From positions 96,995,001 through 97,059,000 of the forward strand of contig CM071594.1 of NCBI GenBank assembly GCA_036435485.1: 64,000 nt of DNA, read 5' to 3'. Origin of the DNA: Saposhnikovia divaricata. Lineage: Eukaryota > Streptophyta > Magnoliopsida > Apiales > Apiaceae. Below the pieces are notes generated by a model that was given only the letters and a program-made list of their open reading frames with translations, did not search any database and had not been told where the DNA came from. The stretch's first letter is position 1; the number at the start of each line of letters is the position of its first letter. This document shows positions 32,863-45,700 of the stretch, piece after piece. Position numbers and translations under genes: made by a program.

Positions 32863-33337
32863 GTTCAATCACTGCAAATATGCAAATCGTTCACATTTTG
32901 CGCTAAATTGATACTCACGATTGGGACCGATCACTCATAAAAAACCTCGATTAAGACCGATAAAAGACGAAAATCCCATTTTAGGATCGAGAAATGTCGA
33001 AACTTAGGTTTGAACCCCATCTCATAAAATAGACTATTATAACTATTACTCCCTGCGTCCCACCAGATTCTATACAATTTTTTTCATTGATCTTATAAAA
33101 AATGGGGGAAAAACAAAAAAAATGAAAAGTAGGGTTACATTCATCACACAAAAAGTAAGTATGACTACTTGGGTGTGTATGAATTTTAGTTCAAAATTTG
33201 GCATTTTTTCTATTTTTATTTAATTTTAAATTTATTTTACAAATTAGTTAAAAATGGGGGAAAATAAAAAAAATAGAAAATTAGTGAAAGTAGGGTAACA
33301 ATCATCACAAAAAAAGTGAGTAAGAATACTTGGGTGT
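32863..33337. repeat. Partial Stowaway-like sequence and an 85-bp direct repeat
   Basis: ACTCCCTGCGTCCCACCAGA at 33050-33069 resembles the end of Stowaway (Tc1/mariner) MITEs. A block with AAATGGGGGAAAA, AGTAGGGT, CATCACA and ACTTGGGTGTGTATG occurs at about 33098-33181 and again at 33252-33343. The opposite Stowaway end is not evident. The first part of the interval (32863-33049) has no feature. Confidence 0.45.
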
Positions 33338-35265
33338 GTATGGATCCTCGAGAAATAATTTTTAAAAAATCGAAACTTGAAACCCAAACGAAACCTTGTT
33401 TAGGGGTTCGAGTCAAACTACTAGTTGACCGTTAAATTACCAAATCAAATATTTTTTTTTTGAAATTCTGGCAATAACACTAGAAAGGATGGATCTTGAC
33501 CTATGTAGGTATGGGTCATTGAGAAATTATTTTTAAGAAATCAAAACACGAAATCCTGACGAAACCCTGTTTAGGGATTCGAGTCAAACTACTAGTTGAC
33601 CGTTAAATTACAAAATCAAATAATTTTTTTTTGAAATTTTGGCAACAACATTAGAAAGGATGGATCTTGAGCTCCGTATGGTTGGGTCATCGAGAAATAA
33701 TTTTAAAAAATCAAAAAATGAAACCCGGACGAAACCCTGTTTAGGGGTTCGAGTCAAACTACTAGTTGACCTTAAATTACCAAATTAAATCATTTTTTTT
33801 TGAAATTTTGGCAATAACACTATAAAGGATGTATCTTTACCTCCGTAGGGTTGGGTCATCGAAAATAATTTTTAAAAAATCGAAATACGAAATCCGTACG
33901 AAATCCTGTTTAGGGGTTCGAGTCAAAGTACTAGTTGATCGTTAAATTACCAAATCAAATAATTTTTTTTTTGAAATTTTGGCAATAACAATAGAAATGA
34001 TGGATCTTGACCTCTGTTCAGTAAGGACATCAAGAAATATTTTTAAAAAATCGAAACACGAAACCCGGATGAAACCCTGTTTAGGGGTTCGAGTCAAACT
34101 ACTAGTTGATCGTTAAATTACAAAATAATTTTTTTTTTGAAATTTTGGCAATAACATTAAAAAGGATGGATCTTAACCTCCGTATGGTTGGGTCGTCGAA
34201 AAATAATTTTTAAAAAATCGAAAAATGAAACCCGGACGAAACCCTGTTTAGGGGTTCGAGTCAAACTACTAGTTGACCGTTAAATTACCAAATCAAATAT
34301 TTTTTTTTTTGAAATTTTGGCAATAGCATTAGAAAGGATGGATCCTAACCTCCGTACGGTTGGGTCATCGAGAAATAATTTTTAAAAAACCGAAACACGA
34401 AACCCGGACGAAACCCTGTTTGAGGGTTCGAGTCAAACTACTAGTTGATCGTTAAATTACCAAATCAAATAAATTTTTTATTTTTTAAAATTTTGGTAAT
34501 AACATTAGAAATGATGGATCTTGATATCCTTATGGTTGGGTCATCAAGAAATAAATTTTAAAAAATCGAAACATGAAATTCGGACGAAACCCTGTCTAGG
34601 GGTTCGAGTCAAAGTACTAGTTGACCGTTAAATTACCAAATCTAATTTTATTTTTTGAAATTTTGAAAATAACATTAGAAGTGATGGATCTTGACTTCCG
34701 TATGGTTGGTTCATCATGAAATAATTTTTAAAAAATCGAAACACGAAACCTAGACGAAACCCAATTTAGGGGTTCGAGTCAAACTACTAGTTGATCGTTA
34801 AATTACCAAATCAAAAAAAAAATTATTTTTAAAATTTTGGTAATAACATTAGAAGTGATGGATCTTGACATCCGTATGGTTGAGTCATCTAGAAATAATT
34901 TTTAAAAAATCGAATCACGAAACCCTATATAGGGGTTCGAGTCAAACTACTAATTGACCGTTAAATTACCAAATCAAATAATTTTTTTATTTTTTGAAAT
35001 TTTGGCAATAACTTTAGAAAGAATGGATCTTGACCTCTGTATGGTTGGGTCGTCGAGAAATATTTTTTAAAAAATTGAAACACGAAATCCGGACGAAACC
35101 CTATTTAGGGGTTTGAGTCAAACTACTAGTTGACCGTTAAATTACTAAATCAAATCAAATCAAATCATTTCTTTTTTTTTTTTGAATTTTTGGCAATAAT
35201 ATTAGAAAGGATGGATCTTGACATCCGTATGGCTGGATTGTTGAAAATAATTTTTTTAAATTCAA
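33338..35265 (+). repeat. Tandem array, about 11 copies of a roughly 170-bp unit
   Basis: The landmark CTAGTTGA (CTAATTGA in one copy) recurs at 33421, 33592, 33762, 33931, 34102, 34269, 34441, 34617, 34787, 34950 and 35126. Spacings are 163-176 bp, average about 170. Each unit contains AAAATCGAAACACGAAACC, a GAAACCCTGTTTAGGGGTTC segment, GGTTCGAGTCAAACTACTAG, a T-run with GAAATTTTGGCAATAACATT, and AAGGATGGATCTTGACCTCC. Units differ by scattered substitutions and T-run length, so the array is not newly expanded. The GGTTCGAGTC word fits a tRNA B-box except at its end. The length is close to that of many plant satellite monomers. Confidence 0.93.
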
Positions 35266-35639
35266 CATGTCTAACCCTAAAATGTCCCTAAATCATAAGA
35301 AAAAATCCTGACTCAAACTTCGATCACTAACACTCTTTCGTTTTCTAAACAATTTTGATTTTTTACAAATTAATTTTCACCAAAAATTTTTTTGTGCTTC
35401 CTCACACAAAAAAAAAGATTTCATAAAAAACTTATAATTTACTTATATATCTCGATATTATTTATTTATTTTTTGTAATAATTATATTTTTGCCAAATAA
35501 CATAAAAACATATGAATGTAAGTCTAAATTAACTAATTTCTGCTCTACACTTCTAATATGAATATATTGTTATGCCCGTAGAATTTGATCAACAAAAAAT
35601 GCGATAATTGATCAACTAAAAGCAAACAAAATTTTTAAA
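35266..35639. other. AT-rich spacer
   Basis: No feature is recognised between the tandem array and the first CCTACC-GGTAGG palindrome. Confidence 0.5.
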
Positions 35640-36499
35640 TTTTTTTCCATGTTTTCCTACCATTATTGGTAGGAAATAAGTAAACATTTTTTATTATTTT
35701 ATTCACTGATCAAAACCTACCAATATTGGTAGGTTTCGATTTGAGCGGGAAATTCAACATTTTCAGGAAATTTTTGGCGAAAACTACTGATCAAAATTTA
35801 CCAATATTGGTAGGCTTTGATGTGAGCGGGAAATTCTACTTTTTCACGAAATTTTTGGCGAAAATTGGCAAAAACCTTGTAAGATTTTAAACCAATGACC
35901 TCTCCAAGAATGACCAAGTACCAAACCACCGAGTGAGCTCCTAGTTTTGAATAAAAGCTTACAAGTAAACAATATATTCTATACAATCTTCATTTTATAA
36001 TTAAACAACAATAATCTTTATTTTCTTTAATAAAATTATAAATATATTAAGAAAATATGAAAAAATGGGACTTTTTCCCCAATATGAAGAACTAAATATC
36101 AGTATTTTTTAAATGAAAAAATAATTTTTTTCTATTATAAAAAATTAGAAAATTGTTATTTTCTCTGTTCGGCCCTTTTCCTACCATTTCTATGACCATT
36201 TCCTACCAATATTGGTCAGTTTTAATCCTAGAAAATTAGAAGTGCGCACTTCTTCCTATTTTTATTTAATTTATTTATAAGGATATAAATTATCACTTTT
36301 CGTGGGGGACTATTTCCCACCAATATTGGTAGGTAATAGCCCAAGAGAAAAAAAAAAGGAGTTGTTCGCTCGGTTTCGAGACTTCGACCTTTCCCACAAC
36401 ATATTAGCATCTTACCAGTGAGCCGCGATCGATTCCGATTCTAAGTATACAAATCATATATAAGAATACAAATTATTATTTTTCGTGATAAGATTTTTT

Positions 36500-38030
36500 T
36501 CCTACCAAATTTGGTAGGTTTTATTTTCCTACCAAATGTGGTAGGAAATGACCTTGGCTAAGTGACATATATTTATATTTTTAAGAAATTATTTATTGAT
36601 TTAAAAAATGTGAAGGATGATGATGTGGAAGGTGGGGTCCTACTCGGTCCAAAATGCTGCCAAAACCTACCAACATTCTTAGGTTTTGTTTTCCTACCAA
36701 GTTTGGTGGGAAATAATTAAAGGAGTAAAGTGCACTTTGTGTACCTGAACTTTGGCCAAGACACCACTTGAAATACCATATTTTAAAATCTACCACGGGC
36801 AATACTAAACAAACTACTTACTTACACTTCGTATACTGCCGTCTATTTGTCAGTAACGTTGTCACATGGCCAGGGCTAAAAAAGGTTTTTCCAGCTTGAC
36901 ATCTTTACGCGGGCTTTTACAAGGGACTACTTTATTCCCCTTTTTACATCCATTTGTCTCCCTTTTTTATCAGACAAAACTTCTACCAGAATCTTATCTA
37001 TTATACAATTAAAGCATGCCAGATCCACATCTAAATAACCAAGTCAACCCTAACACACTATTTTCAACAATACAATCGATAATAATATAAAAAATTTGAT
37101 TCAAAACTCTATAGAATCCGGCAAGGACCTGAATTCTGGCCAGTCTCAAAACCTTACAGTTAAATTAGCACAACATCATCAATTGAGCCATACACGAATG
37201 TCATACACAATAAGCAACCCAGAATTCATAAACAATCAGCATTATAACTTATTTATCTAAAAATCAAAACTCAACTCTTTCGTATTAGAACAATATAACA
37301 CCCGATTAACCACATGAATCACACTAGCCATCACTAATTCGTGATCAACATAGTAAATCAAAGTGATTAAAATCAAAAACCCCAAATTCGACACCATGAC
37401 TCGACTCACACGCACACACAAACACACTATATATTCACACACGCACACATAGTCCACACATACACACCACCACAGCTTACACATCCACATGCTGCATAGA
37501 AGAAATTGACCATAGTTAACTTAAAGAACTCAAGCTCAGTTCGAAATTTGAGGAAACAACAGATTTTGATAGGGTAACAGAGCTTTACCAACGGAAGAAA
37601 AAAAGTTAATAGAGAGGGAGATATACAAAGGTGAGGGAGAGAGTGAGTTAAGTGAGAGAGATTTTCCGAGAGGGAGAGAGAGAAAGAGCTATGCTGGAGA
37701 GGTATTGAGAGATAGCGAGGGGGGAGAGAGTGAGAGTGAGAGAGAGAGAGAGAGAGATGAACTCTTTAGAAAAACCTAGAGACAACGAGTGTACAGAAGA
37801 AGGGAGGAAGTTGTGTGCCAAATGTGGTAGGTTTAATTTCCTACCAAAATTTGGTAGGAAATCACCTTCGTAAAATGACATTTATTTTTAATTTAAGAAA
37901 TTGTTCATTAATTTAATAAATGTGAAGGATGACGATGCGGATGGTGGGGTCCTATTTCGATCAAAATGCTGCCAAAACCTACCAAAGTTGGTAGGTTTTG
38001 TGTTCCTACCAATATTTGGTAGGAATTGGT
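36500..38030 (+). repeat. Diverged 215-bp direct repeat inside the CACTA region
   Basis: The segments 36500-36715 and about 37820-38030 match closely in order: paired CCTACC-GGTAGG palindromes, AATGTGAAGGATGAYGATG, GGTGGGGTCCTA, and AAAATGCTGCCAAAACCTACC. They flank an unrelated block of about 1.1 kb (36720-37800). Confidence 0.75.
36720..37800. other. Unclassified block inside the CACTA region, with CA-rich and GA-rich tracts
   Basis: It starts at TAAAGTGCACTTTGTGTACC, a phrase like the end of other plant DNA elements. It includes a CA-rich microsatellite (about 37400-37480) and a purine-rich GA tract (37610-37760). No coding frame is credible. Its placement between direct repeats suggests either an insertion or part of a duplicated CACTA interior. 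Confidence 0.4.
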
Positions 38031-38128
38031 GTTTGGGTGTACAAATTTTGGGCCCCACACGCACCATTTTCTACAAATTTTTTTTGGTATGTTTTATGTG
38101 GTAGGTTTTAGCAGTTTTTGTTGTAGTG

Positions 38129-38585
38129 TACCTATTCTAGGTAGAATTCTGGATCCTTGCATGAAGAAAGCTAATTTCTATTGGACTTGGATGTCTTGGG
38201 GGTTACTCCTTGAAGGATTTGATTCCCTTTTGGACTCAATATTGGAGTATAATAATCAGCTATCTCATTAATTACGAATTTAATATTTAATTAGGATTTT
38301 GGGCCTCATTAGTGGGCTTTAACCTTGGACCATTCAAGGTCTATTTAATGCCATATAAAATATATCTCTAGGGCTTATTTCGAGTCCATATCATTTGTTC
38401 CCCAACTTTTAGAAAAACTAATCAGGTTTTCGTTGAAGTTATAATTGTCAATACTAAGACCCGGGGCTACTTTAATTCTCCTATCTGAGATTTATTATTC
38501 TTACCCTAAATGTGGGATTTTTTGGAACACCAAAATATCGTCTTAATGTAAAGTTTGGAGCGACCTACATATTTACGATGATTCA
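38129..38585 (+). other. Left flank of Copia-2, probably part of an older LTR element
   Basis: No gene. The sequence reads on smoothly across the Copia-2 target site into 49507 onward (CGATGATTCATATTATTCG once Copia-2 is removed). It therefore belongs to the same pre-existing sequence as 49512-51078. Confidence 0.45.
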
Positions 38586-39703
38586 TGTTAGATCCGGAAT
38601 AATGTAGAGGGGGGTTGAATACTTTATTTAAAAAATATTTCGATTTTTGAAGTGGATATGAGATCAAAAATACTGAATCGAAATAACACAACTGTTTGGG
38701 AAATATCTTTGAATATATAAAACCCGGAGGTTTGCTACACAATCTAATCCTATGGATCAGCTACAAAATCAAACACTCCTAGGATAGTTTAGGCACGAGG
38801 ACCTTCTACCCGACACTTCCTGAAAGCGGGCTAAGCCGGCTTCCCTACTAGATAGACTATCTAGCAGCTTACACATAGAAGATATAAGAGAGAGAAGAGA
38901 AAGTTGTGTGTTGAGGTGTGTTTTGAAATGAAATACAACAGACCTATTTATAGATTATAGAAAATCACTATTTGACACTATTCCAACAACCCCCAAATAG
39001 TAACCGAGAACTATTCCAACAACCCCCAAATAGTAACCGAACACTATTTCACCAACCCCAAATAGTAACCATGCATAGTAACTGTGCATAGTAACTGCGC
39101 ATAGTAACTGCGCATAGTAATACTATTTTTGTATCTCTTGGGCTTCTTTCTTCTGTTTTATTCTGCTGTTTTAATTCATCTCTGAAAATCATTCAAGTAC
39201 TAGATTAATTTAATTATTTGTTATAAATAATTAATTAATCTGTTACTTATTTAATTTTCAGAGAGTAAATTAATTTTTGACAATACCTTGAAATATTATG
39301 TTTGTCCTTGATCGTCAATAGGTTTTGGCAATTCTTTCTGTAAATTAATGTGTTGATCCTTCTCGTATGTGCTGACACTCAGTGCGCTGGTCTGGTTCAC
39401 AAGTGACTAGCACTGATCTTGATCTTCACACCTTCGTTACATTCCAATTGATTAGCCTGTAGCAGTATCTTCAAATCATGTAAATACATGGAATCTTTTT
39501 TGCTCTTCAACTGAATCATCTGTACATCTTATTCTTTCACTGAGGCTTGAACATGTTAATGAACTTCTTTCAGCGACTTGATCCTTGTTGGTGCCCGTTC
39601 TTCAAATTTTAAGATCCCTGTATAGATTTAATATTATTTATCTTTTATCCTAGTTGAGTTATATATATCCTCTATTACATATTACATTACATTATGCTTT
39701 ACA
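38586..39703 (-). repeat. 3' LTR of Copia-2
   Basis: 1118 bp; ends TGTTAG and TTTACA in plus-strand order. TATA box TATAAATA on the - strand at 38945-38952. It has three copies of a 32-bp unit with CAACCCCAAATAGTAACC (38973-39070), then four copies of a 13-bp unit CATAGTAACTGCG (39065-39120). Confidence 0.93.
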
Positions 39704-39716
39704 ATCTCCCCCTATT
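39704..39716 (-). other. Polypurine tract of Copia-2
   Basis: On the - strand AATAGGGGGAGAT abuts the 3' LTR start TGTAAAGC, where plus-strand DNA priming is expected. Confidence 0.8.
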
Positions 39717-39933
39717 TGTTTGTTAGGGTTTGACAAGCAAATCCCTAGAGGATAACTCAACTGATACAACAAAATAAAATACAAACGTAAATAATATTAA
39801 AGCGCATTCTGGATCATATATATACATTTTCCAAATTTCTAAAATTAACCAAGTTAAAGACAATTGTTCCTTTAGACTGAAAATATCTTCAAGTTTGCCT
39901 TTGCTTTCTTTCCATATAGCACTAATACTCCTA

Positions 39934-42040
39934 TTAGCTTTTCCTTTCCCAAAATAAAGTTAATTCCGTGCCAACAACCTTTTCCTTGCCCTTATTATGC
40001 CTAGTAGTTTCTTGCCCATCCACTTTCTCCCCCTCAGTTGGGTTATCCTCCAGAATAGTAGGATGTGGAGTTGCTAAATTGGACGAAGCTGTCTTCACCA
40101 ATGAATTAATTGCATGATTAAACTGGGCTGCCATGGAACTTAATTGAACCTGGAATACATCATGTTGAATAAGTTACAAATTTTTGAATTCTACAATGGA
40201 CTTACAGATATTTGACAACTCTTTCTCCATTGTTTGGACCCGTGTAAGGAGTCTGTTGTATTCCTTTCTGGTTACAGGTGTATGTGGTTGAGTAGGTTGC
40301 TCACTCATACGTTCTGCAGGTGTTTCACTCAACACTCTATATTCACTCAGTTTAGTGGTTTGGGTTACACTTGCATGTTCTGTTCGTGTTTCCCTCAACT
40401 CTCCTCCAGAGCTTCCACCGATATGTGTACCTGCAAATGAAATCATCCTAGCCCCTTTTTCAGAGGTCATGTATGGTGCAATGAAAGTTCGTGAAGCTTT
40501 CCTCCTCGCGTGAAGTGAGTTATCGACCACTGGTAAAGAGTGGTAAATCTCGAAAGAGATCTAGAGATTTTCCCTCTGGGAGATTAAACTTGAATCGATT
40601 AAATGGCACAAAACCCAAGTTTCCCTCGTACGTCTGTGAAGACACTTGATTCATAAAAGAACCACCTACCGATGGATCATTCCGTAAAATGGAAGATACA
40701 TCAGCAGTTATTGAGGTAGGTAATTCCACCTCGGATGCCTGTGAAGGCATTTGATCTTTAGAAAGATCATCAACCACTCTTATGTTCCGGGAAATGGAAC
40801 TCAAGATAGTTGCTCCCGTCAATTCAACCTTATTTACATTTTCACTCATTTGACAAGGAAGAATTGTTTCACTAACAGTTGCAGTTACCTCAGGTTCATT
40901 TGGTTTACTTCTTTTAGAATGAGGTAGAGCTGCTGATGTAACTAACTCCTTATGTGGTGCTGCTGAGGCACTATCTCCCTCAAAAGTGTTGATGGCTGGT
41001 CGTTTAAGTGACAATTGAGGTGTATGAGTTTGTTGTGTTTGTGTTTGCATTTGTAGAATGGGCTCTTCGACCTGTGTTAGAGCCGGTGGTATTTCCTGCT
41101 CTTGGAGGGGTAAGATGGCCACTAGGGGCTGTAGAAACTGTATTTCCTGTGACACAACAGGGAATACAGAGGTTGGAATAGCAGAGATTGAAATATTACC
41201 TTGTCGTATACCTGCTCTCACTAGTCTTGGTAACAACGGAAGTGGGACAGTCTTTAGATATTCAGTTAGGACTGTAGGCACATCCGTATAGTTCTTTTTG
41301 CTTATGTAATTAATTACATCCGTCTTCATGTAAGAACATTCCACCTTTTGACCATTTTCCAAGCGTACCCTGTCTTCATCATTCAAAAAATCATTTAATA
41401 TTAGCTGTAGAAACCTTGGATATAGACATTTGACATTTTGAGTCCGAACATCTCTTGTTCCCAAGTGTTTCATCTTTAAAATGATTTGACCAAGCACTAT
41501 TTTTCCAAAATTAATCCTCAAATTATTGGCGACCGCATACCCTATTTTTTGAATAAATTCAGGTATTCGGTCTTGATTTGTTCTATCTGAGGAAAAAACA
41601 TGGTTAAGAGTGTGAAAGAAGAAATTCCAATACTGGGTTAGAAACGTTCTAGAAAGATTACCAGTATTGAAATTGCCATCTTGGTACCTTATAAAATGAA
41701 AGAACATTTCAATCTGTTCAGGTGTAGGATCAGAAACAAAATTTTCCATAGGAAAATGAAGAATTCGACTAACATCTCGTTCAGTGACCCTAATCGACCT
41801 ACCAAACAGTCGATATGTGATTGCACACCCGTCCTGTCCAGAAGTGTTAACCGCACTGCAATATAGTTCACGTAATGCATCATGGTTAAGCTGCACTGGT
41901 GTAACTAAAGCATATCGAATTAATGAATGCTCATTCAGAAATTGTGTCCAAGCCCGAAATTGCTCATCAAGAATGGTTTCGATTTGCTGAATGGAAATAG
42001 GATTAACTTTAGCAATGAAAAGTCTTCCCTGCAATGCCAT
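39934..42040 (-). pseudogene. Copia-2 downstream (env-like) frame of Sirevirus type
   Basis: A long frame separate from pol starts at the ATG at 42040 (MALQGRLFIAK) and stays open to about 40520. A shift of one frame near 40530 continues it. A TAA near 40172 interrupts it, and the same frame then runs to 39934. The N-terminal 250 residues or so look globular (NPISIQQIE, FFFHTLNHVF, CLYPRFLQLIL). A long Ser/Thr/Pro/Gln-rich middle follows, then a region of coiled-coil character (RLLTRVQTMEKELSNI) near the end. I see no signal peptide or transmembrane helix. Position and shape match the extra 3' frame of Sireviruses, often called env-like. Its function is unknown. Confidence 0.75.
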
Positions 42041-42769
42041 TTTCAAAACTTTGAGGAAATTCAAAAACAAGGGTTAGTTTTTATAAAGGATGATGTATAA
42101 AGCAAGAATATGAAATCCGATCTAAAAACCACCAGCTAGATTGAGAGATCTTTCCGATGAAAGCTCGAAATATTAAGCAATTGTGTGTATATGCTCTGTA
42201 TATCTGAAAAATGATGATGTTAAACACAAACAAAAACTCATCATTTATAAGGTTTCAAGGACTAGTGGGTTAGGTGAGAGCGTGACAGGTTATGTTTGAA
42301 AAATTACACCGCTCAATAATTTCTCACCTAACAACCTACTTAGCCGAAAAACATCTTATCACCGAAACCTGTCAACCGAAAAATATCTTATCACCGAAAC
42401 CTATCAGCCTATGTACACACACACACATACACATTTATTATTTCTAATTATTGTGGATTTAAAATAACCAATCAATAATTCAAGAATTATTCCACAATAA
42501 TAAAAAAAACTCATAATTAAATAAACATAAAATTAACATAGTATCATTAATTGATATATGTCAATAAAATATTTATTTAATTATGCTACAATTGACACAA
42601 TTATTTACTAACTAATTACCATAAAATATAGCATTTATAAGAATGGTAATTAATATAGAGATAACTGTAATATGAGGACTGGATGCAAATAAATTCATAA
42701 GTCCTAAACATATGAACATTTAAAATACATGTGAACTTATAACAAATTACAGTTATTGATTATCCAAAA
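42041..42769 (-). other. Spacer between Copia-2 pol and the env-like frame
   Basis: Non-coding. It holds a two-copy tandem repeat with CCGAAAAAYATCTTATCACC (42344-42407) and a short CA run (42415-42432). A transcript or subgenomic promoter for the env-like frame would have to lie here, but none is recognisable. Confidence 0.5.
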
Positions 42770-45700
42770 TTAATTAGACAGATTTAACATCCCAAGTTCA
42801 CCAACTAACTTGGAGAAAGTGGATTCATCCAGAGGTTTAGTAAAGATGTCTGCAGTTTGTTGATCTGTGGGAACAAATTATAATACCACAGTTCCATTCA
42901 TGACATGCTCTCATAAGAAATGATACCTGATATCAATGTGCTTAATCCTGGTATGTTGAACTGGATTGTTGGCAATGGCAATGGCACTCGTGTTGTCGCA
43001 TAGAATTGGAATTTTGTCCAACATGAGTCCATAGTCCTGAAGTTGATTCCTCATCTACAGGATCTGAGCACAACAACTACCTGCCGCAATGTATTCTGCT
43101 TCGGCTGTCGAGGTAGATACTGAGTGTTGCTTCTTGCTGTACCAAGATACCAACCTTCTTCCTAGAAACTAACAGCTTCCAAAAGTACTTTTCCGATCAA
43201 TCTTACAACCTGCGAAATCAGAATCTGTATAGCCAACTAGGTCAAAACCTGTTCCTTTAGGGTACCAAATCCAAAGATTGGGGGTTCCCTTAAGGTATCT
43301 GAAAATACGTTTGACAGCTATAAGATGTGACTCTTTAGGGTCAGCCTGGAATCTAGCACATAAACAAGTTGCGAACATAATATCTAGTCTACTAGCAGTT
43401 AAGTATAAGAGAGAGCCGATCATACCTCGATACTTCGTGATGTCAACTGACTTACCAGATTTGTCTTGATCAAGCTTGACAGTAGTTGGCATCGGGGTCT
43501 TGGCAGTAGTGCTTCTTCCATCCCATACTTCTTCAGAAGATCCTTTATGTATTTTGACTTGCAGATGAAAATACCATCAGGCTTCTGAACAACTTGAAGT
43601 CCCAGGAAGAAGGACAACTCACCCATCATGCTCATCTCGTACTTACTCTGCATTAGATTAGCAAATCTCTTGCATAGCAAATCATTAGTAGAACCAAATA
43701 TTATATCATCCACATATACTTGCACCAGAATTATATCATTTTTATGCTTTTTATGAAAGAGAGTTTTGTCGATGATACCTCTTGTAAAACCATTTTCAAG
43801 TAAGAACTTGGAGAGAGTATCATACCATGTTCGAGGAGCTTGCTTGAGACCATAGAGAGCTTTGAATAGAAAGTACACAAAACCTTCAAATTCCTTGTCT
43901 TCGAACCCAGGGGGTTGTTCAACATAGACTTCTTCTTCTAGATCTCCGTTCAAAAATGCACTCTTCACATCCATCTGAAAAACCTTAAAGTTGGAGTGTG
44001 CAGCAAATGCTAAGAACATCCTGATTGCTTCAAGCCTTGCAACTGGAGCATAGGTTTCATCATAATCAATTCCCTCTTCTTGAGAGTAACCCTTTGCTAC
44101 CAATCGAGCCTTGTTCCTTGTAACAATACCATTTTCATCTAGTTTATTCCTAAACACCCATCCAGTGCCAATTACAGATTTATCTTTTGGTCTTGGCACC
44201 AGCTTCCAAACTTTCTGCCTTTCGAACTGATTGAGTTCTTCTTGCTTTGCAATTACCCAATCTGGATCATCAAGAGCTTCATCAACCTTTTTAGGTTCAA
44301 TTTGAGATAGAAATCCTGTGAAATTGCATTCATTCTGTGTTGCTCTTCTAGTCTGTACACCCATGTCCGGTTCACCAATGATCTATTCAAAGGGATGCGC
44401 TCTACTCCATACCCTTTGTCTCAGTAGATTTGATCTTGATGATTCCCCAAGTTCATAATTGTGTTAAGTGTGATGACTAGTAGATCCAAAATCATTATTT
44501 GCTCCCCCTGAGCTGTTGCTTTCAGAGTTTGATGAATCAGAGTTTAATGAATCATTAGCAGTAGATGCATTCTTTGATGTTTCTTCACTTGATTGGGGTT
44601 CATTTTCATCGTTCAGTTGCTCCCCCCTCAACATGTGCTGCAGTCTGATCTACTTGTATAGATTGAACAATATAGTCTGAAAGAGTATCAGAATTTTGTA
44701 GATCAACATTTATTTCTTCATTCTCAAATCTCAACTGGTCATGTTCATCAAAATCTTCAAGTCCTGTTATCTTCTTATCATCAAAAGACACATGGATAGA
44801 TTCCATGACCACATTTGTTCTCAGATTGTAGACTCTGAATGCTTTTATGGATAGTGGGTATCCAACAAAGATTCCTTCATCAGCTTTTAAATCAAATTTG
44901 AAAAGCTGTTCTGGATGAGTCTTAAGAACATAACACTTACATCCAAACACATGAAAGTACTTCAGGTTCGACTTCTTATTTTTCACCATCTCATACGGTG
45001 TTTTACCATGCTTGTTTATGAGTGTAGCATTCTGTGTGAAACATGCACAGCTTCAGCCCAGAAGTAAGTTGGCAGCTTTGCTTCATCAAGCATGGTCCTT
45101 GCAGCTTCTATGAGAGTCCTGTTCTTTCTCTCTACTACTCCATTTTGTTGTGGAGTTCCAGGTGTAGAGAATTCTTGTTTTATTCCCTTTTCTTTACAAT
45201 ATTCTTCCATGGCTGCATTCTTGAACTCAGTGCCATTATAACTTCTTATGATTTTCACTGTATGCTTAGATCCTTTGTCCAGTTGTCTGACATGCTCTGT
45301 TAAGATTGATGCAATTTCTTGTTTCTTGTGCATGAAATACACCCATGTATATCTGGTGTATTCATCAACAATAACCAACGGATATCTTTTCTTTCCAATA
45401 GACATTATATTTACTGGACCAAATAAATCAACAAGCAATAAGTGATATGGCTCAAGAATTGAGGATTCAGTCTTACTTTTGAATGAAGTTTTCCTTTATT
45501 TTTCCTTCTGACATGAGTCACATAGGCCATCTGGAGTAAAAACTGATTTGGGCAATCCTCTCACAAGATCTTTCTTCACTAGCTCATTAATGTTGTTGAA
45601 ATTCAGATGAGAAAGTCTCTTGTGTCAGTTCCAGCTTTCTTCAATTGATGCTCTACTCAGTAGACAGATTGCAGAGCCTTCAGAGTTTGTTGAAAGCTTG

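Larger units (their letters stand above)
35640..38128. mobile_element. CACTA-type (En/Spm-like) transposon remnant with palindromic subterminal repeats
   Basis: The right end is CACTACAACAAAAACTGC on the - strand (38128 to 38111), a typical CACTA terminus. Inside it are many variants of the 18-base palindrome CCTACCAATATTGGTAGG, for example near 35658, 35718, 35798, 36204, 36318, 36503, 36523, 36668, 36693, 37840, 37978 and 38005. Such dense subterminal repeats are where CACTA transposases bind. I could not find a matching left CACTA terminus and no transposase frame is present. This is a decayed or non-autonomous copy. Confidence 0.6.

Noticed and set aside
33338..35265. Tandem tRNA genes or a CRISPR-like array
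   Set aside because: Units of 170 bp repeat throughout, without unique spacers, and show a B-box-like word but no A-box or cloverleaf.
36593..36802. Small frame in the CACTA region
   Set aside because: It covers the subterminal palindromes and is not conserved in the duplicated segment at 37820-38030.
37257..37490. Cysteine- and valine-rich small frame resembling a secreted peptide
   Set aside because: It is a CA-repeat microsatellite read as protein.
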